Shown here: piece after piece, positions 45,824-55,900 of the stretch
Layout: each line of letters starts with the position of its first letter
Position numbering within the stretch: position 1 is the stretch's first letter
Source: Eucommia ulmoides
Taxonomy: Eukaryota; Streptophyta; Magnoliopsida; Garryales; Eucommiaceae
Reading direction: 5' to 3'
NCBI GenBank assembly: GCA_016647705.1
Contig: CM028326.1
Span: forward strand, 22,769,901-22,833,900
DNA: 64,000 bases
Notes under the pieces: model-generated
Told to the model about the DNA's origin: nothing
What the model saw: only the letters and a program-made list of their open reading frames with translations
Database searches by the model: none
Made by a program: the position numbers and the translations under genes

Positions 45824-46400
45824 CTAGTCATGTCCTAGTCTAAGGTGCCAAAGCATGATTTTATCACGAACAGAAGTTGAACTCATACTACTGGGGCCGT
45901 GAGTTGTTTTATTCCTCAAAGAGTTATCCTCGAAGTAATAAAGACCATCCACCAGTCTAGCACTGCCAATCGTCTTCCCTGAGCTCTGGTCCTGAAAAAA
46001 ATATTGAGATTCAGAAAACATGGCGTGACAGTTAGAATCTCACAATAGTTGACTTACATATAAGAGGTTACAAGTAAGTTTAGGAACGTGAAGGGCCGTT
46101 TTTAAATTAATACTATCTGAGATTTTTATTTGGCCTTTACCTGCAATGGGTGAGAAACTACTGTTGCAATCCTAATTTTTTCGTCACCAGAACACGGTGA
46201 ATAGGTATTAAAAAGGTGATAAAAACTTGTCATGTGATCAGAAGCACCTGAATCGATAATCCAAGGTGTTGTGTTTAAGGAACAAGAAAAAACTTTAGAG
46301 TTGCTACCTGTTTGAGCTAAGGAAGCATTAGGAGTACCGAATGATGGATTGGCAGTCAGCAGTTTCAGACGTTGATCAATCTGCTATTTGTTGAATGGAG
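45824..46400 (-). pseudogene. Copia protease and GAG-pre-integrase
   Basis: Around 46260-46180 a frame reads TPWIIDSGASDHMTSFYHLF, the D-S-G-A-S-D-H-M active site of copia proteases. The frame 46021-45824 contains SGKTIGSARLVDGLYYF and ends in MLWHLRLGHD, the GAG-pre-integrase motif. Frame changes at about 46160 and 46025 separate them. Confidence 0.85.
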
Positions 46401-46719
46401 TGGTTGCAGCTTCATACGCGGAAGCATAGGATCGGTTAGATTTTTCTCTCGACTTGTTCTTTAATTTTTTTGATTTCCCATGGATTTTCCAGCATGTTTC
46501 CCGTGTATGACGGGGTTTGTTGCAGTAGTTGCACCATATACAGGGGTGTTTATCTATTCGGCGTTGAAACCTGCTGGAGTTAGCATTAGCAACAACCAAA
46601 GAAGTTTCGGACATGATAAAGACAAGGAAAATCGTCAGAGGTTGAGAATCGTCGGGTTGACCTTCAACGAGCAAATATCGCGAAACCAGGCTGCTTGATG
46701 CTAAGTTGAGTCGGCTCAC
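46384..46719 (-). pseudogene. Copia gag C-terminal end with zinc knuckle
   Basis: A 111-residue frame carries CNYCNKPRHTRETCWKIHGK, a CX2CX4HX4C zinc knuckle of copia gag, followed by a Lys-rich linker to protease. The preceding 300 or more residues of copia gag are absent. Upstream DNA to the primer site is a GC-rich leader without gag motifs. Confidence 0.8.
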
Positions 46720-47207
46720 TGAGTCGCTCAGAGTTGGCTTGGTTCGTTGACTTTAAGCAAATCCAGTAGTGGTAGTGGCGGCGGTGGCGGTGGCGGTGGC
46801 TAGGGCTGCGAGTGTTCGTCGGTAGCTGCAATTAAACCTCACGAACTGCAATCGAGCTGTAATCACGAGATCTATTTCGTACAAATCTTGTGAGGGCAAG
46901 TTCGTCGGCTGCTAGGGCTCCGACGAGGCTGTCGGCGGCAAATAGAGGACCGACGAGGCTTCGTCGTCGGTTGTAGAAGGCCGTGAGTAGTCGCGGTTGT
47001 AAAGAGGGTTCATCGTCGGCTGTAGGAGAGCCTTCGGTTGTCGCTTGGTTGTAAGAAGTGTCGGCGAACTTTCATCAGTTGTTGTAGGAGGCCGGTGAAG
47101 GTCGGCGACGGCTGTAAATGGCCGACGGTGGTCGTCGATGGCTCGTAAAGGGCTGACGGCTACAAATGAATAGTGGGTAGGGTTTTGTTTTAGCTCTGAT
47201 GCCAACT
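46720..47207 (-). other. Copia leader, GC-rich and degenerately repetitive, with primer site
   Basis: Bases 46750-47170 are unusually GC-rich for the region and built from loose repeats of GTCGGC/GGCCG and GCTGTA words, including a GGCGGT run (46775-46798). The 103-residue frame here (47223-46912) is Pro/Thr-rich and has no recognised domain. The primer site TTGGCATCAGAGC lies at 47205-47193. Confidence 0.6.
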
Positions 47208-47384
47208 TGAATACAATAAACAATCGTATTATTTTGTTAATTATACAATATGAGACTACATATAGGAAAATTTAGGAACCAAAAAAGGTAACTAACTAAT
47301 GACAATTAACTATTTTTCTAATCTATATATTTGACTTTCTATATACAAAATAATCGATCAAATAATCAATCAATTATTCCAACA
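47208..47384 (-). repeat. 5' LTR of copia element
   Basis: 177 bp, minus-strand TGTTGGAATAATTGATTGAT to GTATTCA. It has an extra ATCGATCAAATAATCA segment relative to the 3' LTR. Confidence 0.87.
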
Positions 47385-47772
47385 TTTTTATATGGAGATG
47401 TTAGTGTAAAAAAATAAAAGATGAAAATATAGTGGACGGTGTGGTAGGTGGTGGCGATAGACGGCGGGCGGTGAGCGGTGGCAGTGGGTGGTAGGCGGTA
47501 AGAGGGTGTGGTAGGGTGGGATATAAATATAATTATTTAAAAAATTAAGGGTAAAAATTACGACTTTAAAAATATGGGGGTTTAAATGAATTTTTATAAA
47601 AATAAAAATATAACTTTTTTAAAATAACAGAAGGACATTTATGTTATAAAGGGGTAAGTGATAATTAACTAAAATGACAAGGGGACTGACTGATATTTGT
47701 TAAATGACAAGAGAAGTATCTGAGTTAAGGCCAAAAGACAGGAAATGTCATTGGTATAAACCCTATCTTTAA

Positions 47773-49847
47773 TATGTAATAATTATGCTTATAAAATATT
47801 ATAACAAATGTCAATTATCATTCAGACAAATATGAAGAAAGTGTCCATATTGTAATATAATCTTAATTAATTTTGTGTTAGTCGCTCTAGACTATAATTA
47901 TAACAAATATGAAGATTTCTTCACTGAATTATAACTTATTACGATCAATTGCAATATCTTTGTCAAATGTAGCAATTTTGGTTATAAAATATTATAACAA
48001 ACATTAAGCTTAAATATTCTGATAATATTTTCACCCCCTTTTCTCAATCTATTTTGTTGGAACATCAGTTAGTTGTTAAGAAAGAGCGCTAATTAAGGAC
48101 TAGTCCGTAAAAGGGCTTTTCCTGTTACGTGAGGTGCACGCTAGTGAATCCGACCTTAGAAAGAGGTAATATCTTTGTCAAATGTAGCAATTTTGATTAT
48201 AAAATATTATAACAAATATTAAGCTTAAATATTCTGATAAATATTAAGCTTAAGCATGACACTTTAGATAATTGCTCAAGTCAACATTACCTTATTTTAT
48301 GATCAACTAAAATTAATATCAAATCAATTTATTCAGATCAAGATCGAAATGTACGATCAAATAATTAATTTTAAGTCCGAATCTGATAAATTAATATTTA
48401 ATATACCTTTACAATTTAGCTTGTTGATAAATCAAATAGTAATTTATATTATATTAATTAAAATATATTATAAATTCTCTTTCAATAATATATATATTTT
48501 TTGTTTAAGCACTAAATTTTGTATATAATATTAGACAGTTAATATAAATATTAATACACCACGCTCAAATCATACCTGATCCAATACTAGTTACTAATTA
48601 TGCATGAATTCATTTAAATCTAATTGCATTTTTTTTTTAAAAAAAAAATCTATTACTACTACTAAAATTTTATTAACTTTAAATAGTCTAAGCTAAAATT
48701 AATGAAATCTGCTTGGCAAACGGGTCGATTATTCATGGCATTCCGTCATTGTCGTGGGCCCTTCACTTTCATTACATCAATGTGAATTGTCTCATGAAAT
48801 AACAATAAATTTTTTCCAGACATTTGTAATTCGTGGTCTAATTAGACACCAACTTGCCTCAAACCTAACAGTTGCTTAAGCCAATAATCCACTTTTTAGA
48901 TTTCAAAGTAGAAGGGTTGAACTGATTGTGATCCGGGAAATTGACCAATATTTATTGATCCGGAAGCAGATTAGAAATCATTTGCTTCTCACGTTCTGCG
49001 AATAGCCTTTTGAAAAGCCTCCATGCTATTGACTGATCGGATTCAAATGAAAGTGCTCTCGTCCGCTAGCTCAATCGGGGGAAAACTATGTTTCGGAAGA
49101 GACAACACAACAATCTACCAATGTGCATATATTATTGAGAGTTTGGCAATCGGGAGTTCGAGTGGGGTAGCTAGCTTCTAATTGTAGCTTGTCTTTACTC
49201 GCCTTTGAGTCCTTATTTTTGAGTATCAGGGGACTCTTTCTGACTAGTCTTAGCCACTAGTCTGAGTTTCAAGGAGACTTGACTCAACTTGCAAGTCTAG
49301 TTCCATAAGATTCACTCTTGGGAATGCTGAGGCGAGAAATGAAACTTTATCAAAGGACAAGTTTCACGACCTTTAGTTGCAGTTAATTCTGGTTATTCCA
49401 CTAACTGCATTTAGGGAGCTAATGTCCTGAAATTATTTGTAACGTTATAAGCTTTGCTTAACTTGTTGCGCGGAAATAGGAGTGCTCCTATGTTTTTGGG
49501 CATTTCTAATAATATCAAGTATTGTTCCTATTTTGGCATTTTTCATTTCCCGAGTTTTAGCCTCGATTAGTAGAAAGAGTTAGGTATACCAAATAAAGAG
49601 ATGGGTTCCGTTAGTTCCAAATTGAACTTACTCAATTTACATTAACTAATTTTGAATCTATTCAAATTCAATAAAATTCAAGTAAAAACAATTTATAAAA
49701 TTAATTTGTAATGTTAATTGAATTTTAATTTAATTACGGATTATAGTCCACCGAAAAAAATGATAGACTTTTAATTAATTAATTTAATTGATTTAACAAA
49801 AATATCACAAACAAATACAAACTTGTAGGGAGAGACGGGAGATATAA
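47773..49847. other. AT-rich intergenic DNA with a direct repeat
   Basis: No gene on either strand. The segment CAATATCTTTGTCAAATGTA..ATTCTGATAA at about 47951-48033 recurs at 48166-48241 as a direct repeat of roughly 80 bp with few changes. Other parts are AT-rich, with polyT/polyA near 48633. The stretch 49000-49450 is less AT-rich but shows no motif that I recognise. Confidence 0.6.
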
Positions 49848-49915
49848 AAGGTAGCCCAGTGCACGAAGGCTCTGCCATTGCAGAGTCCGGAGAGGATTAG
49901 ATGTATGCCGTCATT
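49848..49915 (-). repeat. Au-like SINE fragment at the 3' end of the C2-GRAM gene
   Basis: GGTAGCCCAGTGCACGAAGG with GCCATTGCAGAGTCCGGAGA resembles the central part of Au-type SINEs. It lies some 40 bp beyond the stop codon of the gene, so it is probably inside the 3' UTR or polyadenylation region. Confidence 0.55.
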
Positions 49916-49951
49916 TCCAAAGGGGGAGATATGGCAAGCCAAAATGAAATA

Positions 49952-52900
49952 CTATCTACTGGAAACAGAGAAATCTGTGTTAAGAAGTTCAAAGATCTCT
50001 TTGAACCTGTGTGTAAATTTATCAGTAACATTCCTAGTGATCCTCTGCTGGAACTTGGTGTTCTTCAGCCATGTCACACCCACATATACTTCACACTTGC
50101 ATGAATTCACACCGATAGACCTCTCAATCTGGTACTTAAACTGGACCTGTTTATGAACCCAAAACAAAAAAACTTGATTTTACAATTTAGAAACCGAAAT
50201 CTGGGAACATATAAACTCAATAAACAGCACCTAACCCGTTTGTTTAGTGCTCAATCCGGTCTTTGTTTCCCAAAATTTGTTTTCTCTACTCGCATATATT
50301 TAGAACAAAACAAAACATAATTGTTCCCAAATATTTATTGTTGAGTTTATCTCACATCAGATGTGAAAGGCTCTGGTGGTCAAGTTATAAATGTGAGTGT
50401 AAGTCTTGGACCTCTCTCAATCTCAAAAACTAGCTCATGAGATGAGACTTTTCCTCACACTTATAACTTGACCACCAACCATTTCCATATTCGATGTGAG
50501 ATAAATCCAACAATCTCTGCCTCACACATCAGGCCTTTGGTCAGCTAACCCTCGACTAATCTCTCTCTTTGTGGTTATTGGGTCAGAATTGTAACCTAAA
50601 CTCTGATACTAGCGTACGGTGGTCTTATGCCTCTATCAAACCCAACAACTAACTCATGAAGTGAGATTTTTCCTCGCACTTATAACCTGACCACCAGCCC
50701 CTTCTACATCCGATGTGGGATAAACCCAACATTTATTTATGTCCCAAGTTTCCGACAATAGAAATATGAGGATAGAAATACAAAAAGATGAAATCCATCT
50801 TGAAATGAACTTTTTTTTCCCTTTTCTTTTGCTTACCCGAAAGTAATCACCGAATGGAACATCGTGGAGAGACATAATTTCATTCACAATCCAGCCCTTT
50901 TTGTTTTCGATGCAACATTTTTGCTGTGTGCATGTAACTTCTCCTCCAAAAACCGATACACGGCGGTTAAATCTGTACGACAGATGCCTTTCGAATACAT
51001 GGGGCCCCACCGGCTCCCACGAAGTTGTCAAATAATTTAGACAACCCGATTTCTCCATCACTTTGTGCTCAAAGTTTCCTCCTTCAAAAATCTCCATCAC
51101 TAATTTCATCTGCGCATATTTGATCAATTTTTATCAGCAATGTCAAAAAAGCCATTTTGGGGTTTCTTCTCACTTGGAACCGAAACAGAAATCTGAGAAC
51201 AAATTTGTGAGAACATATCTAAATCATTCTCCGACTTCTGTTTTTGTTCCAAGTTCTTTTAGAGAAATCAGGGAGCAAACACACTAAAATAAGACCTCCC
51301 CCACGCCCCCACCACAAAAATAAAATAAAATCTGATCTCTGAGATTTGTTCTAAAAACGCGAGAATAGAAACAATTTCTTTTGTTTATGTGAAAACCAAA
51401 CTACCAACACAATATCTGTTCCTTTTTCCCTATCCGGCCTATAAATTGCAGAATGAAGCTAATATTGCCAAGATCATGTCAAAGAACAAACACTTACACT
51501 GCCGTGCAGTTCTGCAGAATAAATCTTCTTCATTTCCGTATCATCTGCAACCATCGATGATCCGGTATCTTCAAGCATTATACATTTCCAATCCTGATCC
51601 TCCTGTTCTTCAGCGATTTGGGCCTTCTGATCTGGAGTGAGTGTTCTTGTTCTCCACAAGGCCATAATTGTCCTGTAAATACAAATTAACGACCCAAAAA
51701 GGGTTTGCCAAAATAACATGTAGATCAACCAAATAGTTTTTTTCTTCAATTTTTATATTTTAAGAGATTGATTGTCTTTGAAACTGCAACGCATATTTTC
51801 TCTACCATATGTGAAATTTGTTTATATCATATAGGAATAACAATAAAATATTCCCTGCGAAACATAGTTTAAGTAGAAATTTTCTTTTTTGACAGATTGT
51901 AGGAACTAGGTACCCAATGGGCTTAAGTCACTCTCAAAAGACGCCTTGTAAGAGGAGGATTATCCTAGGCTTTATATATAGCTCTGACACAAGCAATGTG
52001 AGATTCAACATGCCCCCTCACGCGCAGGGTGGACTTTGACAAACCACTGTGAACGAATATCTGAAGGCCCAACATCAATGGGGGATTCAACATGCCCCCT
52101 CACGTGCAGGGTGGACTTTGCACCACTGTGAACGGATATAGCGGGAGCCAACATTGATGTGAGATTCAACACGCCGAACATCGGACAATAGGTTTGGCTA
52201 TGATACCATATAATAACCCAATGGGCCTAACTCACTTTCAAAAGACGCCTTGTAAGAGGAGATTTGCCTCTAGACTTATAGACTTATAAAAAGCTCAAGA
52301 TCAAATAACACAAGCGATGTGGGATTCAACACATATTAACAATTTTTTCCTATAAAAAGTACTTAAGAAGGCGCTACCTTAAGAAGGCGTTACCAAACGG
52401 TTTATTATTATTAGTAGTATTTCCTTACCTGCTGGCTACATTGAAGGAGACAAACGAATGAAAATAGAACTGCAGCCTTCCTTCATCATCTTGAGACTTC
52501 GCGCCATTTCTAGCATCAAGACCTCTATCTTTCCTCAAAACTATCACCAGTAACGGGCTGCCCACAGAAGCCAGAGATGGAGGAAGAATTTGAATATCTT
52601 CAATGTCTTCCCAAAGGAAGAAAAAGTTAGTTTTATGACCAAACAAGTTCGCATGGAAACCCACTATTCTTGCCGATAGGAAAAGCTTCCCCTGCACCCA
52701 AAAAATATTTCCTTGAACACAAAAAGAAAAACGAGGTGGCCTTTGTTTAGGGCCTGTTTGGTTTAGAACTCAAAAATGATTTTTAGGAAACTTCAAAAAC
52801 AGTCCTTCAAAATTGTGAAAATTTGCTTGATTTGGTCAAAGAAAAAATTAAAACTCAAATTTTTTTTTTTTAGGAAACTTCAAAAATAGTTTAGGAAGGA

Positions 52901-55900
52901 TGTGGTGATTTGATAAAGAGAGAACTTGCCTTTTGTTTTTGTTCCCAGATCACTTGGAACATAAACAGAAAGCTGAAGGAAAAAAAATGTTTCGATAATG
53001 TTCCCAGAAATTTGTTCAAAACATCAGAAAACACAAGAATAATAGAAAATTTTCACCGTATTTTCTGTTCCTGGGAACGATGACAAAATCCAAAGAACAT
53101 CAGAACTAAACAAACGCCACCAAAGTACCTGCAACGGCATCTTTCTTTTAAGTGAGCACGAGAAATCACTAATGAGAAATTCTTCTGGCGGCAACCCGAA
53201 AAGTTTCTGAAATGTTGAATTCCTATGAGGCGACCGAAGGTTCAACTGTCAACCACAAGTCGACAATTTGATTTAAAAAATGGATATAATTACAGAAATC
53301 AAAAATCAAAAATCAAAAAATTAAAAAAAACAATTTTTTTTTTTTTTACCTTCTTTCCAACTTCCTTCTCCATCTTCGTCAAATACTCTCTTATAGTTTC
53401 AACGCCGTTATTGTTGTCCAAGAAAATCCTGAGGTGCAACTTCGATTGAGAGGATTGAGCGAGTTTTCCCTCAAGAGGGACCCACATGTCCGCCAGTTCA
53501 GTAGACGTGTGCTTCAAGAAATTGATTTCAGCATGCCCGAGGGAGGCCGCGTGGTCAAACGGACCATCAAAATCAAAAACTTCCACGTCCAACACTGAGG
53601 GTGGTTCTTCGGAAGCATCAAACTCGAGTATCTCTGCACGAAAAATGGAGCCAGAATATGAATATTTGTTAAAGGATGAAAGTTCTCGAGGAACACAAAC
53701 AATATATTGGATCATATTCACAAAAATCTCTTATAATTCGATAACCAAAATCAAGAGTAATACATATATAATCAAAATTCTAGTCTATGAGAGGCATGAC
53801 AACGCATTGTCATGAAGTCGTATATGCCAAGTCAAGTGCGCACATTATGGTTGTCGTTCACGATTCAAGCTCAAAGAAACAACCCAAAATCTTCACAAAA
53901 AATCTTAACCACACATACTTGAGCAGTAAATGGTATGCCAGTAGGAATCAATTAAGGGCAGTCCAATGCACCAGAGCTCCCACCATTGAGGGGTTTGGGA
54001 AGAGTTAAATGTGTGCAGTTTATTGCTACATGCAAAGACGTTATTTGAAAGATTTAAATCCGTGACCTGATAATAAATTGAAAAGAGGTTTAAGGTGGGG
54101 TGGTTAGTTAACAATCCAAATCCATAACCACAACAACTAAGGCTTTGTCTCACTTAAGTAGGGTCAGCTACATGAATCCGTTTACGCCATAATGATCAAT
54201 CCATGGTCATCCCCTCAGTCATGTTTAATGTCTTCAAATCAATTCTAATAATCTCGTCACAAGTCTTCTCAGTATACCTCTCCCTCTAGTAACAATCCAA
54301 ATACATATATTTCAAAAAAAGTTCAATTGATTTAGTTCTTACAATGGAACTCAAATATTATTGCACAAAAGAATTTACACAATTTCGAATCAATAACATC
54401 ATCTTTTCATATCATACTTTCATTATTTCAATTTTTATCCTCATATTTTCCTCCCTCTTTGCATTTCTCTCTCTTTCTCAAATACAAACACAATAAATCA
54501 ACCAAGCAATCACAATATCACATTAATAATCTCTCATTTCACTTTCCCTGAGTTACCGATCGACCACCACACATCACTTTCTAATTTTATTCTTTAACAA
54601 ATTACTAATGAGGACTTTGTTTCCAAAAAAGTACAAAAAACAATGCTAAATAATTTTCAAAAACTAAATTTAAAAAATTATTTTACAAATTTTCGGAAAC
54701 TGTTTTTGAGTTGTAAACCAAACTGAACCTTGTCTGTTGAAAACTAAAAAATGCTTAAAAAGAGAATTCTTTGGAATGGACACAACTCCTAAAAAGGTTT
54801 TAACATATAATATTTACACAAAGATACCCTATACTTTCTAAAAATAAGTTTTAAATCTTTAATTTGAAGACTAAATGAAAACAAAAACAAACCTACATCT
54901 CACCATTCCATTGAGGATCAAAAGTTTGAAGCTTGACAGAGCTTGTTCTAGTTTTACCATTGCAGGTAAATACAACATAAGGATCCGGGCAGCCTTCTGA
55001 ATCCAAGGAAGCCAAATTAGTACCCTCGATCAAAGCAGCCGTAAGAACCCATCCATCTCCTTGGGCTTTGACTCCATGATCACCACCTGTAAACATACCC
55101 AATTAACCGAGCTGGATTCAAATTTATAATAAAAAATAAATAAATAAAAATTGTACCGTAAATGTCTACCGGTTTACCTCTTTGCAACCTTGCTTGTATA
55201 AAATGTGATATCATGTTATAGACAAGCTGCAATTGAACAACTAAAATTCCACAAGATATAAATTCTCCAATACTGTCGGGCAAGTCAAGGCCATTGAATT
55301 CTAAGCCCTGGGGCAGGTTCTTTCTGCATAGTAGAATATGAACCAAAACGTAAATACTCATAAAAGCATTGGAGAGCATTGTAAAATTACAAAAATACTC
55401 TTTGGCCAATTCCCAATCCAACTGTTGTTCGGTTTTCAAAGCCTCCAACATGTGATCTTTGTCCAATGATTCAGAAACATCCACCGTTCGAAAATTTTGA
55501 GCCAACAAGCTGGAAAATTGATCAAAACTCTCCTTCAATCCTTGTCGAATTCCTGCTTCAATCATGCCTTTCATCATTGTGCTCTGGTTAATGTTAACAC
55601 CCCAGGATACCACAAGATGGGACGATTCTTCTCCAGAAGATAGCTCCGCCCCAGGCATTATCTTATACAATAATTCAACCTTGAATGTATTTCCATATGG
55701 AACATCGGGTGTACTCACGCGCACAAAAATAGCAAACTCCTTCCCATTTTTCACTCTAAGATATGTTTGCTCTTCGGTGGCTTTAACCGCCTTAACTAAC
55801 TTAGTTGCCGCTTTTGTATAGGAAATAACACGTGTTAAACAAGACTTACTTTCTTCTTCTTTCCAAATCCAAGATCCTTCTTGAACATCTTTTGTTCCTT

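Larger units (their letters stand above)
32470..47384 (-). mobile_element. Ty1/copia retrotransposon with nested Tekay element
   Basis: Short LTRs (5' 47208-47384, 177 bp; 3' 32470-32634, 165 bp; minus strand TGTTGGAATAATTGATTG..GTATTCA) enclose a copia-type polyprotein in the order zinc knuckle, protease, GAG-pre-integrase, integrase, reverse transcriptase, RNase H. A primer site TTGGCATCAGAGC (47205-47193) adjoins the 5' LTR. The Tekay element at 34123-44368 interrupts the reverse transcriptase. Stops, a 47-base T run and loss of most of gag make it defective. No clear target duplication was found (TTACT against TTTTT). Confidence 0.85.
32058..47764. mobile_element. Short TIR element carrying a nested copia insertion
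   Basis: The left arm (32058-32469) and right arm (47385-47764) are inverted copies: AGGGTTTATATCAATAACCT against AGGGTTTATACCAATGACAT read from the right end. Homology runs through GTCATTTTACAAATATCAGT and ATAATTTTTACCCTTAATTT to the CCACCCACTGCCAC blocks. ATCTTTAA flanks both ends (32050-32057 and 47765-47772), an 8-bp duplication that fits hAT-type or, loosely, Mutator-type MITEs. Without the copia insertion it would be about 0.8 kb, almost all TIR. A fragment of the same family sits in the Helitron near 22070-22195. Confidence 0.8.

Noticed and set aside
32440-47400. Target duplication for the copia element
   Set aside because: Flanks TTACT and TTTTT do not match well. T-rich context makes any match uninformative.
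49878-50156. Plus-strand frames starting MASQNEIL and MQSPERIRC
   Set aside because: They are antisense to the last exon of the C2-GRAM gene, whose minus-strand reading matches the family.
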